The notes: generated from the sequence alone by a model not told the origin. DNA of 64,000 nucleotides from Anthopleura xanthogrammica (GCA_964019055.1 OZ025221.1:1972713-2036712), one strand, 5' to 3'. Numbered from the stretch's first letter, positions 42,465 through 54,134 are shown. A program made the numbers and translations.

Positions 42465-44651
42465 TCATAAAAATCCTGTTTTTCCACTGTGGTTCCTTAA
42501 AATCAAGGTCTGTAAAGATATCCTGCTTTCAGTTGAATTATGTAGTTCTCTGTGACTTATCTCATTAATGTTTACATTTATGTTAGTGCCAAAAATGTTA
42601 ACACTGTCAAGTTCAACAGGTGTTAAACAAGTTTCATTATCTATTGTATTGTGAAGCTGAGATCCATTTTTAATGATTGCATCTAAAGTATTTGAGTTCC
42701 AGTAACTACAAGGTGAAATGATTGAGTAACATATTGAATAAAGAGCTGTTGCAAAACATTGCTCTTTGGAACAGTTGTGTTGATCTGGTGTACTTATGTC
42801 TTTTACACTGTTGCTTGTTGCAATGTCATATTTTGTAATTTTTAGACCTTTTAATTCATAAAGATCAGTTGCTCCATATAAACCTTGAAAGTATTGCACT
42901 AAATTCTCTATAGATGATATATCTAATAATACACATGTCCCTTGAGGATGACTCTTACCATAAACATCTCTAGCATGAGAGTCAAACACTTTAAAATGGC
43001 CATTATCAGTACAGTAAATAATACCGACAGCAATACAACCAACTGTTAGAATAAATGAGCTGTATTGTTCTGTTAGCAATGATTCAAAAGCTCTTTTCAT
43101 GCCCATGCAGTATTGATATCCTTCAATGGTAGACTCACCATGAACATCACCAGTATAACTTTCACTGTAATCTAGCTGGTAATTTTCCTCTGACACTGTA
43201 AGCATTGCTGGTAATTCTGTTAGCAGTAAAAACGATTGTCGTGCAAGCTGTGACAAACTGCTATACAATTGATTCCCAATATGCATGATTTCTTTCAAGT
43301 CATCAGAGTTGGTTATCCCTTTCATTTGGTGATATATTAAAGCACATAAACTCATTGCCACACATTGTTGCCCTGCATTTTGTCCAAATATAACAACATC
43401 CCCTTGACTATATGCTGCACTTACTGTTTTACTAGCATCAACATGGTGGGTGACAGGACCTGGGTTTTTCTCTATATCATTACAAAGCTTGTAATTTGCA
43501 CAGTTGCTTTTATGATCTAAACCCTTATACTCGCTATATGAGAAATTACACGAAAACCACCTTACGTATTTGAGATATTTATTCCTATATTTATCTGTAC
43601 TGGAATTGTAAACATATCTCATTGAAGAGTTAACTTTACTTGTTCTAAATATTGGTTTCCTTCTCATTTTTTGTACGAATCGGATACCTGTTTTGTACTG
43701 TGTACTTTTCTTTCTCGTTGCAATCTTTTTAATAAGACGATGAACTTTCGATGACTTAGGCGTGTTTTTACTTAAACTTCTGCATACATAAGTCCGTAGT
43801 TTTCTGTTTTTCTGAAAGACACGTTTTAATCTGTTCACTGGTATCCTGCTTGGTTCACGATCACGTCGAAAGCCATGACAATCACATACAACACGACTAC
43901 AATTATGAAATACATACTTTGCATAACGAGATCTGAATTCTTGTACCTTTATTGACACTAAAACATCATTATGTTCATGTACATTTGTAAAATGAGTAAC
44001 TTTTTCTAGTATGTCACAGTCACCAAGAGTATTTACCACGTCTTCTACTAAGCACGTGCAAGTCCATATGTAGTACAAACCAATATTCACAATCGCTTGT
44101 ACGATAATACAAATGATTATTTGTGCAAAATCAAATCGTATTTTACGACTATTGAATAAAACAAAAACAAACAAATGAATCAGGATATTTAACAAGAAAA
44201 TTAAACTTAGATATTTACTTTCCAAATCACTTCGCTGAGTATACTCTTTATCCAATATGGCGATTTGCTTGTTGTTTGCTTCATCTTCGAAGTTCTGCTC
44301 AAGGAGATTTTCGTTTTTCTCAACTTCCGAGAAGTTGATTTCAGCGTCATAGTTTTCTGTTGAGTTAAGCTTACTAGTCATAGTTTTGTCAGTCTTTTCG
44401 AGGTTTGTGCTCAAATATAGTTCATTTCTTTTCAGAGATTTCAACGCTTTCGAGCTATAAGATTCGTGGACCGACCCGTTCCGAAAAGCCTCTACATCTT
44501 TTAGTGTGGGCCTACCACGAATGGCGAGTCCATTTGTATGTGGGATGATCGTATTATATGACATAGCACTTTCCAAAGATATCTTCATACGACACAGAAT
44601 TCCGTAAAGTTTATAGTACGACGAACCGAAGCAGAAGGAGATCATTAGCAT
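42465..44651 (-). CDS. Membrane / 2A-peptide / cysteine protease-like protein, probably mobile-element derived
   Basis: This is one uninterrupted 728-codon frame, by far the longest in the window. Residues 1-145 are polar. Two hydrophobic segments (about 147-166 and 174-196) look membrane-spanning. Residues 240-370 are strongly basic. At 392-399 is a perfect 2A motif, DIEKNPGP, which in known cases makes the ribosome skip between Gly398 and Pro399. The released part (399-728) has a papain-like protease signature: GQNAGQQCVAMSL with candidate nucleophile Cys430, and FDSH with Asp557/His559, the Asp-x-His order seen in the C76 deneddylase/deubiquitinase family. A second Cys motif, KEQCFATALYSICY (Cys632), suggests a duplicated, truncated domain. 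An AATAAA-type signal lies about 45 nt after the stop. I do not recognise a named gene; I infer a transposable-element or element-captured ORF. Confidence 0.7.
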   Translation of the reverse strand: MLMISFCFGSSYYKLYGILCRMKISLESAMSYNTIIPHTNGLAIRGRPTLKDVEAFRNGSVHESYSSKALKSLKRNELYLSTNLEKTDKTMTSKLNSTENYDAEINFSEVEKNENLLEQNFEDEANNKQIAILDKEYTQRSDLESKYLSLIFLLNILIHLFVFVLFNSRKIRFDFAQIIICIIVQAIVNIGLYYIWTCTCLVEDVVNTLGDCDILEKVTHFTNVHEHNDVLVSIKVQEFRSRYAKYVFHNCSRVVCDCHGFRRDREPSRIPVNRLKRVFQKNRKLRTYVCRSLSKNTPKSSKVHRLIKKIATRKKSTQYKTGIRFVQKMRRKPIFRTSKVNSSMRYVYNSSTDKYRNKYLKYVRWFSCNFSYSEYKGLDHKSNCANYKLCNDIEKNPGPVTHHVDASKTVSAAYSQGDVVIFGQNAGQQCVAMSLCALIYHQMKGITNSDDLKEIMHIGNQLYSSLSQLARQSFLLLTELPAMLTVSEENYQLDYSESYTGDVHGESTIEGYQYCMGMKRAFESLLTEQYSSFILTVGCIAVGIIYCTDNGHFKVFDSHARDVYGKSHPQGTCVLLDISSIENLVQYFQGLYGATDLYELKGLKITKYDIATSNSVKDISTPDQHNCSKEQCFATALYSICYSIISPCSYWNSNTLDAIIKNGSQLHNTIDNETCLTPVELDSVNIFGTNINVNINEISHRELHNSTESRISLQTLILRNHSGKTGFL
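43455..43478 (-). other. 2A ribosome-skipping motif DIEKNPGP
   Basis: The eight codons match the 2A consensus D-(V/I)-E-x-N-P-G-P exactly, in frame within the 728-codon ORF. Known 2A activity also needs about 10-20 upstream residues; here these are Cys/Lys/Tyr/Asn-rich (NCANYKLCN), which resembles invertebrate element 2A sequences more than the Leu-rich viral type. Activity is inferred. Confidence 0.8.
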
Positions 44652-46880
44652 GCGGTTATGATTCTCACCCCCAGTTCCCAGCGACTCAGCTAGGAACGCC
44701 TGGGACTATGACCGCCCTTTTGGCGACCAAATACGACGAAGAACGGCCTGCATTTTAAGACTCGGTGGTTCCACAGGAACCCCGAGTAATTAACGTTAAG
44801 ATAGCAACTATAAACATAAATCGTTGAATAGGCCATTTGCAACAAACAGTCACGTGCTGATATATCACCTTGCCAACGAATCAATTCAACGCAAGGTATC
44901 TTGAGATCGAAAGTATCTTTTCAGAGAAAAAATTTTTTTTGGAAAAGGTCTTCGATATGATATTAGTAATTATTTGAAATAAGGGAAGTCCGAATTTACT
45001 TAAACTTAAATTTTGCACGATTACACCTAGAAAAACCAAAGCTTTTCTGTTAAACTATTAGTATAAACTTGATGGAGAGTGCAATTAATTCAGTTTGAAT
45101 CCTAACACCAGTTTCACTTACATTTTAGGTTAACTTTATCATTTAATTTGACCATTCAATCCAGATGAAACTTTGAGACACTGTTTTTCACATAACTGAT
45201 GACAAAACGATCATGAAAGTTTAAAAAAAATCTATCTCGCGGTTTTTGAAATATCAAGAGAAAGCGCTAAAACTATAATATTGGCACTTGGGCACAAAAC
45301 AGTAGTTTATTGTTATATCATAGACATCACAAAAAATTAACTTATTTATAACGGCCGTTTGATACCCTTCCTGACCACTGTAAATTGAATTTACCGTTCA
45401 TGTTTCATTTTGATAAGAAACGGAAATGTTTCCTTGTTTGTCTTTTATGTGATGTTTGTGGTTTGTTTTTACTTCTTTACTTTTTTTTTTTCATGTTCAG
45501 AAAATTGAATAATCGTGAATAATTGCTGTTCCTAATTGAATATTCCTTTTCCCTATTTCATATCAGCAAAGGTTCGACGAGTGGGTGTTTGGAAAGCGCA
45601 TAATTACTATAATTAAGAACTGCATTAAGAACTTTTGACTTTATTATATATCTTTTAAAAAAACAGTTAGATACATTTTTGTTTAAAAAGCGCGCTTTTT
45701 TTGTGAGTCGCATTTTCAAAAATACTTCTTTTCTTTCAAGCGTGTTTGTTTTTGGACAAACTGATATAACGCTAATAAATACATTTTTTTAATCAATATT
45801 ATTTTTATTATCATTTTACATATATCAGCAGTTGATATTACAAGTCAATCCTAGCGACGAATGGCTAATATAACTTATGATTGATACCGTTTCCCAAACC
45901 TCTGCCCTCGTTCCCTGATCGAATTGGAATTTAGAAGCTGATTTTTTGTGGAGAGAGAAAAACCGGAGAGCCCGGAGAAAATCCTTTGAAGCACAGGAGA
46001 GAACCAACTAGAAACTCTATTCGCATGTGATGACAAGTCCTTGGATGGAAACCATGGCTACAGCGGTGTGAGGTGGTACATCACAGTGCACACCACCCGT
46101 GTTTCCCAACTAAAGCAACCTAGGTTATTTTCATATATGCTTGTAAAGGGAATGAAATTCACCCCCTCGACTGTATAAGGTCTGGGATGCGGAAAATACG
46201 TACCTCATAAAACAGCAAAACAAAGGAAAGAAAAATAGATAAAAATAAAAAAAAATCCTTTGTCTTAAAATTTCAAGTAAAGACAAGTTTGATCTTGGAT
46301 TAATTCCCCAGGCACTATTATCAGTTTCCAGTTATCCGATCCAATCCAGTAGCAATTACGTAAGTTTTGAAAGCGACCTTTTGTCTAATATCCCCAAAAG
46401 CAAAATGTTATTAAATGAACTTATTTAAATTTGATTCACAAAGCCTAAATAACTTATCGACCGATTTGTTAAAAAAAACTGCAAAAAAGGTCCACTGCTA
46501 CCACTTCATTTACCTCCCAATAACATCTGAATGATAATAATCATATCAAAATTAAAATACCAATTACGTCCACAAATAATTTTCTAAATGTTCTTATTAT
46601 TACGTTTTATTCAAAGCGTGTATTCTACCTTAGGGAAGTTCATGATCAAACTAACCTCTACTGTGTTCAGTATTCTCGACTAATAATCTTTCTTGCCACT
46701 TGCTTCCTCGCTTCTGCAACGTGTAGAAAGCACTGATCATGAGCTCAAGTTCCATGAAGAAAATGTTTTTTTGTGTGGAAAATATGAATAAAAAATACGT
46801 TGTCAATGTCAGAAGGCCCCTAAGGATAACAGTTTTTATTATAATATTGAGTAAATAAAATAAAAGTATTCAATTCAATT
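44652..46880. other. Upstream of the 2A ORF; remainder of the copy A flank
   Basis: About 45290-45545 is homologous to 54180-54450 upstream of copy B (TGACCACTG, AATTGAATTTACC, TGTTTGTCTTTT), marking the return of the duplicated flank after the inserted block. 45890-46040 carries the interspersed repeat also seen in copy B intron 1. The rest is AT-rich without exon evidence. Confidence 0.5.
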
Positions 46881-47032
46881 AATTCTAATTGACTAGTAGA
46901 TTCTGGTTTAATCGTAACAAAATCATACAGACGTTTCGGTCTGGTCTCAGACCTTCTTCAGACCTTCTTCAGACCAAAACGTCTGTATAATTTTGTTACA
47001 ATTAAACCAGAATCTACTAGTCAATTAAAATT
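46881..47032. mobile_element. Fold-back MITE with imperfect GACCTTCTTCA loop repeat
   Basis: Arms of about 60 bp (AATTCTAATTGACTAGTAGA ... CAGACGTTTCGGTCTG and its inverse ending CTAGTCAATTAAAATT) surround a duplicated CAGACCTTCTT loop. No ORF is present. Confidence 0.8.
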
Positions 47033-47379
47033 ATCATGAATCCTGGCTGCAATTTTTACATTTTCAATTCAATTCAGTTCAATTCAATTCGATAACCAGC
47101 CACAAAAAGTAAAATACGCCACTAAAAGGCGCAAGCAAGTTTCAGTTTAAAAAAGTAGCCGTTAATAATTTATAGTAATTAGTGGGCAAAAACAAGACTC
47201 CACGCCTACGCTTTTAGAACATAGTCATTGGAAAACGTGCACGGTTGCATTGCCATAAAGTGGTACTCGGACAAAAATCGTTCAAAATTCAATTAGGCTG
47301 AAACCTTAAATTGACATAATGTTTAAAGCATATAAATAATCGCTGTTTAAATAGTTTTTTTGGGGAGGTATATTTTTGC

Positions 47380-47604
47380 CTAGTGGAATACCTGTGGCAT
47401 AACAGTCTTAAAACACCTTTTTTCCTCTAATTTCTTATCTTTTGGATTCCTCCACAAACTGATTGCGCAATGATACCCAAGGGTCTTAAGGACCTTACCC
47501 AAGAGACCTTTGCGGGCATCTGCTATAGGATTCCAATCAATTGGCATTTGCCAGCTATCAATCAATGCCACTCCAGTGTTATTTCGCTGACTGCTGTAAT
47601 TCAA
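47380..47604 (-). pseudogene. Unrecognised protein-like fragment
   Basis: A 74-codon frame contains GVALIDSWQMPIDWNP, then KGLLGKVLKTLGYHCAISLW and a charged end. The composition looks more like real protein than neighbouring random frames, and it stops at the border of a SINE. No splice sites or family could be assigned, so it may be a piece of a decayed gene or element. Confidence 0.25.
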
Positions 47605-47619
47605 GATTGAGCTGCGCTA

Positions 47620-47890
47620 GTGGAATCAGAATATGTCGTGGTGGTAAAATGCTCGCCTGCCACCTCTTAGGTCCGAGGTTTAAATCCCGGTCGCCCCATG
47701 TGAGCTGAGTTTCTCGGTTCTCTTTCTGACTCCGAAGGTTTTTCCGGTCCGAAGGTTTTTCCCGCTTTCTCCTCTCAAATTAACCCTTACGAATTCAAAC
47801 TGGTTAGAGCTGTGCTCCTGGGTCATACATGGACTGTATAGCGGCTGCGAGAGGCGCCTTCACATGCTTTCAGTTCGACCCCGTTGAGCT
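47620..47890 (+). mobile_element. tRNA-derived SINE, second family
   Basis: GTGGTGGTAAAATGCTCGCC (A-box region) and CCGAGGTTTAAATCC (B box) are followed by a TCTCGGTTCTCTTTCTGACT body and an AAGGTTTTTCCGGTCCGAAGG duplication. The head is tRNA-like but lacks proper stems. A terminal A/T-rich tail is not obvious. It differs from the 55569 family. Confidence 0.6.
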
Positions 47891-49030
47891 GCGCCACTGC
47901 TGTACTTGCGGTGGTGATTAGCGATGGCGAGATTTTTTTTAGTAAACAAGCATTTGTAAGTAAACCAGGATTTTTAAGAATTTTCAAATGCTCTGGACAA
48001 TACTTAATTTATAATAACTAACCATGCTTTTTTGTTCAGCTATTCAAAACAGTATTTTCTGTAATCGACATGAATAGAGTACAAACGGTAAAAGCGTGCA
48101 AAACTTATCACTACTTAATACTAAATAGTACTAATTAGGCAATAGAAAACAATAGAATTAGCATAAAATATCACTATTAAGTACAGTCAAGAGAGCATAA
48201 ATAAGAGAGGGAAACTTCTTAATATTGCGCGCGCCATGTGAATTCCCGGTTGGGCTATTTTTAGCATTCGCATAAAGTCAATTTTCGCCTCACCTTACTC
48301 CAGTGCGTCAAAAATTGTGTGCTTCATCCAAACCTGAAAGTAGCGATAACATTTTTGGGAAAAAACATACATTTCGCGTCTTTTCAAGTGTTTAACAGCC
48401 TCAGTCGTGTTTTATCAGAGAACAGAACATAACCAATCTTGATCTTTTTGCTTTATCTAATAGATTTTGTCGAAAAAAGTGAAAAAATCGACGAAAAGTA
48501 TGTTGTTTTTGGTACAGTAAATATTTATGTTTCACGCTTTAAGTGTTTGTACTTTTGAAACGTAGAAGTTTATTCGATGCCTTTTTTTAATTATTAATAG
48601 TCATAAATAATTCTGTAAGCGAATGTTTTTTGATGTTCTAATTGATTTCGGTCATCTCATAAATTGTGACAACAAAGGATCATTGTTTCCTTCCTTTTCA
48701 CAATACCAAAACTATGAAGAAATGACCAAGAAACCCGAAATCTTTTGACTCCCCCCCCCCCCAAAAAAAAAACCAGGCGATACATAATGACCATACCCCC
48801 TAAGGTGAGCTAAAGTAAACAACACAAATGATCAATTCATTTATCTTGCATTTTGATTCATCTATTGAAATATTTCATTACCCATGCACCTTACTTAATC
48901 AAAATTATCAATATTTTCAAGGATTGCGTTTAAACTTGGTTTCATTAAACAACTAAAATATTTCATTTTCTTTCCTTTTACCTCCTTTTAAATCATGCAC
49001 TCAAAAGCAAAGTCGCCTTTGATGCGAGTC
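47891..49030. other. 3' flank of vWA copy B
   Basis: The last 300 bp or so (48720-49030) align with the 3' flanks of copy C (56400-56678) and copy A (38640-38855), sharing CATTACCCA(T/A)GCACCTTA and TCTTTCCTTTTAC-type stretches. A homopolymer C/A junction (48752-48772) is present. No further gene is seen. Confidence 0.5.
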
Positions 49031-52000
49031 TCAGGTTACAATAAGGTTGAGGATTTGCCCTGTTTCAACCCGAGACGTTCTTCCTTTAATGGTAACAGCC
49101 ACAGGGTACCCTTTACCGGGTGTTGCGCTCAATGGAGCTGTGAACCACAGCATGAATTTACGACTGCGGTTTCTGTAGCCTCTTACGCGTTGGTTACGTC
49201 TTGTTGTGGCATAGTGCTTCGGATCGTTAACGGACACGTCAAAGGTTTCAGTTGGGCCCACGTTGAAGATCAACAGAATGACGTACATGCGTCTTCCTCT
49301 GGGAATGGTCAGTTGGCCGTCTTTGGCTTTGTAGACGCGAATGAGGGCAGTGGTTGCTCGGATGGTTTTTCTGGATGAGCGTTCAAAGCTGTTTCCTGCT
49401 TTGGTTCGACCTTTCATTCTGAGTTTGAATGGCGTCGAGGGTGGAATAAATGACACAAGGAAATGAGCAGTGGATCGACGGCGAGGTGTCATGGCGACTG
49501 TCTTCAGTACTCTTCCGTTTCTGCTGTCGATGAGTTCAAGGCTGAGGCTGTTTCGCTGAATCCTTTCGGCTCCTGCTACCGTTATGATGGCGTTGGCACG
49601 TTGTCCTACAAGTTGCAAACAAATATAGAATAAGAAGCAGAAGAAGAAAAACAACCACAACAACAATAGCCAGAGCAAGTAGCAGCAGCAGAAGAATAAC
49701 AATAACAACAACAATGTTTAACATCATCTTCATCATCAACAAGAACAAAACGAGCAAGGAGCAGAAGAAGGAAACAACCACAGTCACATGAAACCACTAG
49801 TAGCTCAGCAAATCAGAGCTCACGACTTGTAATAATAATATAATTAGCTCACTACTTTTGGCTTTCTACTATAATTTTGGAAGGATTAACTCGCCGTTAC
49901 CTGCAAGTGGCTGATTGATGGGGATGATGTTTCTTCCTCTCCTCTTCGGCACCATTACGAAGTAGTAATCAAAATCAATGTTTGAGTCACTGGATCCTCT
50001 GACAAGATAGTGGTACTTGCCAGCACTTGCAGCAACGGACAGAGTCCATCGTCCAGGAGTCGGGTTAATGAGCTCATAAACAGCAGCACGGTACAGAGAG
50101 ATCTTTCTTCCAGTGAACCTTCGACCTGACGGATTCCTGAGGACTATGATGGGGTTGGAGTTTTGGGTGGAAACTGAGATGATCATCTTCTTCACAGAAT
50201 CGTCTACGAGGATAACCTTGCTTCTCGGGACTGCACGCTTTTTACCCCCCTGGCCTCCATCTCCATCAACCAAGCAAGCGCCAGAGTTTAGCAAGGACAA
50301 TTTGGTGATGCTTTCCAATTTCATTATCTCGGACGAGTCTACCAATCGAAGGATCATTCCACAGGTTTCTCGGGCAACTTTGACAAAAGGTGCGAACGAC
50401 GAATCATTCGTAGTAGTAAAGAAGTTGATGCTGACACCGAAATCCCTTGCGGAGCTTATCAGGGTTTCGATGTTGTCTTTTGTATGGTCTTTTGACGTTG
50501 CATCTGTGAACACGTACATTGGTGAGCCTTCTCTTGGGCCATCCCCCATGGCAGCTAACATCCCTTTGAACGTCAGTTCTGGACCATCACCTCCACCGTG
50601 GGCTTTTAATTTATGTAATTCTTTGATGAATTCTGGGCCACTATCTTTGAAAATCAAGGGGCCGATTGCTGGAAAGTCAAGAACAATAAAAAAAATCGTT
50701 ATAAAAGGTATAAAACAACGACGACAACAACAACAACAAGAGGAGCAAGCGTGCAAATTTCGGAAATGTGCTGCCTGCAAAGCTAGAGACTTGTTTCAGG
50801 GGCGTAGCCAGGACTTTAGCAGGGAATGGGGGAAAAACCTGAAGTTTTAAAAACATTAAAAATCGGTCAACCAAAAAATAACGGCCAACAGTAAGGAGGG
50901 GGGGGGGGGGATATACATCTCTTGAATCAGTGTTGCTTTAGCTTTAAACATCGCTGTGAAACGGAGGACTGAGGGAGAGAGGGGATAAAGTAAAGTAGAC
51001 ATATACAAACTAAGGTACCGTACTTACTAGGATCATTGAAAACCGACAGTATGTAGTTCAACGTCTCTTTTCGAATTCTTGCCTGTGTCTTCACAATGGC
51101 TGTAGCAATGTCTCTCACGGCACGAATTTCATTCCTCATACTCCCCGTGTCATCAATAGCGAACATCAACGTCTTGTAGTCTTCAATTCCTAATAGCTCA
51201 CTAAATTTTTCCGAGCCAATTTCCTTCTTGAGTTTATCCAAGTACTGTTTTGCTGTTGAAGCCGAACGTTTGACTGCCCCTCCGGAACGAGTTGTGAGTG
51301 CTTTATAAAGTGCCTTTCCCAAAGTCTCCCTGGCAAATAAATAACTTCTTTGCTTCAGAGCGATTTTGATGTTATTGGTCAAAGCATCCATTCTTGCTCG
51401 ACTCAAGAAGTTTTTGTTCCCACTTGCCTGAGCTTCAAGGACCGACTTCTCGACTTTACTTAAAACCTCCAGGAAGCTGTTGGATGCCTTGGTGCGAGTC
51501 GCGATCGGTGGGCGTGGTTTGCGAAAGGAATGGTGGCGTCTGGAACTTGACCAGCCTCCTACCAGCTGTGAAAAGAAAAAATATAAAAAAATAGTGGTTT
51601 TGTTTTTGTTTATTGTACAGAGCGTTATAATACAGACAAAACCCTGAAACAGAGCACGGCTAACTCACAGATGGAACCCTGAAACAACCTCTGGGCTGAT
51701 CTAAGTCAGGGCACGGCTAACTCACAGATGGAACCCTGAAACAACCTCTGGGCTGATCTTAGTCAGGGCACAGCTAACTCACAGATCGAACCCTGAAACA
51801 ACCTCTGGGCTGATCTAAGTCAGGGCACAGCTAACTCACAGATGGAAACCTGAAACAACCTCTGGGCTGATCTAAGTCAGGGCACGGCGAACTCACAGAT
51901 GGAACCCTGAAACAACCTCTGGGCTGATCTTAGTCAGGGCACAGCTAACTCACAGATCGAACCTTGAAACAACCTCTGGGTGATCTATTAAGTCAGGGCA

Positions 52001-53078
52001 CAGCTAACTCACAGATCGAACCCTTAAACAACCTCTAGGCTGATCTAAGTCAGGGCACAGCTAACTCACAGATCGAACCCTTAAACAACCTCTAGGCTGA
52101 TCTAAGTCAGGGCACAGCTAACTCACAAATCGAACCCTGAAACAACCTCTAGGCTGATCTAAGTCAGGGCACAGCTAACTCACAGATCGAACCCTGAAAC
52201 AACCTCTGGGCTGATCTAAGTCAGGGCATGGCTAACTCACAGATCCAAACCCTGAAACAACCTCTGGGCTGATCTAAGTCAGGGCACAGCTAACTCACAG
52301 ATGGAACCTTGAAACAACCTCTGGGTGATCTATTAAGTCAGGGCACAGCTAACTCACAGATCGAACCCTTAAACAACCTCTAGGCTGATCTAAGTCAGGG
52401 CACAGCTAACTCACAGATCGAACTCTGAAACAACCTCTAGGCTGATCTAAGTCAGGGCACAGCTAACTCACAGATCGAACCCTGAAACAACCTCTGGGCT
52501 GATCTAAGTCAGGGCATGGCTAACTCACAGATCCAAACCCTGAAACACCCTTTGGGCTGATCTAAGTCGGGGCATGGCTAACTCACAGATCGAACCCTTA
52601 AACAACCTCTAGGCTGATCTAAGTCAGGGCACGGCTAACTCACAGATCGAACCCTGAAACAACCTCTGGGCTGATCTAAGTCAGGGCACGGCTAACTCAC
52701 AAATCGAATTGGAATTTAGAGTGTTAGATGTTGCAGAGGAAAAAAAACCTGAGGACCCACTGAAAAAAACTTCGAATGAAGGGAGAGACCTAACAAATTC
52801 TACTCAAATATGATGACAAGTCCAGAAATCGAACATGATCGAGAACCCAAAAGGCGAGTACGCTACTGCACGTTTCAAATTTTCTGAGTGGAGTAGTCAG
52901 TACTCACCCGAGGTTTGGGAGTCGGCGGAGTGATCGTGGACGCGATCGTTGGTTTGGAAAACTTCATCACAGCTTGTCTTGCGTCATTCAGAATAGAAGG
53001 GAAAGTGAATCCATCAGCGCTATGGAAACGAACAACCAGAAAAAGGCTTAAAATCACTAAAAAAGCAAAGGTCCTCAT
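49031..53078 (-). CDS. Secreted vWA-domain protein, hemicentin/VWA7-like, copy B (intact)
   Basis: Four exons join in phase: 53078-52908, 51565-51028, 50668-49901 and 49605-49031, encoding 683 residues. Exon 1 starts MRTFAFLVILSLFLVVRFHS, a clear signal peptide with cleavage likely after SADG. Residues 58-80 are a basic hinge. The vWA domain begins about residue 188 with MIDAS DDTGSM (about 195-200); NDP|TIGP across intron 2, GGDGPELTF and YVFTDATSKDH follow, as in hemicentin and VWA7. After the vWA comes the family's beta-sandwich region (IIVLRNPSGRRF, PTPGRWTLSV), then a C-terminal domain (residues about 493-683) with NVGPTETFDVSV. A 6-bp in-frame insertion near 51075 is absent from copies A and C. 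The upstream in-frame Met at 53135 gives a worse signal peptide. Likely extracellular, metal-dependent adhesion (inference). Confidence 0.88.
51627..52712. repeat. 57-bp minisatellite, about 19 units, in intron 1 of vWA copy B
   Basis: The unit reads GAACCCTGAAACAACCTCTG, GGCTGATCTAAGTCAGGGCA, CAGCTAACTCACAGATC. Variants (CTTAAACAACCTCTAGG; GTGATCTATTAAGTCA) recur in blocks, which indicates higher-order duplication of several units. The array ends in the interspersed repeat from which the unit derives. Confidence 0.95.
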
Positions 53079-54078
53079 CGCGGTATCCTTTGATATCACT
53101 GGAACTCGATGTACACTCAAGGAGACAATGAGCAAATGAATACGTGTGTCGCAGACAATTGCTTAATAAGCTTTCTACCCCCGCTACGCCTCAAAATTGT
53201 CCAACGTATAAAAAAACTTCAATTTTGCCGTGAGCAGTGATATTTAGCGTGAATTTTCAGGTTCAAGTGCGATAATTTCATTTTGTGTCCCTGGGGGCTG
53301 AAAACTATAAACGAGCAGTCGAAAATGATTTATCTTTCCTCTAATGGACACTTCATTTTTAGAATTTTCAATGGATCAATAAAGTTGGCACGTTCAAATT
53401 TATCGACCCCCTAAAAAATCTCTTCGGCTGTTAGATAATTCCTGGGATTATTGCGTCACCCTCTTTAAATAAAGTTTATTGTTTTGAATGTATTGTATAG
53501 ATCGAACCCTGAAACGGCTAACAACCTTTGGGCTAATCTTAGTCAGGTCTAGGGCACTCTTATATCTCAGATCGAATTTGAATTTAGCTGTTAGGTTTTG
53601 TGGAGGCAAACCAGAGGACCCACAAAAAAATCGAATCAAAGGGAAGACCCAGAAACTCTACAGGAAGACCCAGAAACGCTAGCAGGGTTTTGTCTAGCCA
53701 TATACGTTACTGAAGTTTGATAATATTTTCTTACGAGGTGGATTGATATATAGACACTGATGAACACTTTAGCTTCCTATGAAAGCGTGTTTACTAAAAC
53801 ACGAAGCAAGGACACATCGATATTTTAAGAACTTTTAAAGACTTTCACTTTTTAGTATTTATTCAATTAATGATATGTTAGTTTAGTTTATCTTAGTTTA
53901 GTTTGCTTAGTTTAGATTAGTTTAATGATTATTATGGAATCACTATATACATTAAGAAATTTAGTTAGTTAAATGTAAATATGTATAAGTTAAATTTTGA
54001 ACGAAGTTGTAAATATATTTATTAGTAGATGGGCCTAATTGGAAAAAAGTATAAACTTTATTAGCGACCCAATAAAGA

Positions 54079-54134
<56 letters not shown>

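Noticed and set aside
50113..50850. 245-codon plus-strand frame
   Set aside because: It is the antisense shadow of exon 50668-49901 of vWA copy B; the same shadow appears at copy C (58746-59222).
51627..52712. Possible CRISPR array
   Set aside because: The 57-bp units are contiguous with no unique spacers and lie in a eukaryotic intron.
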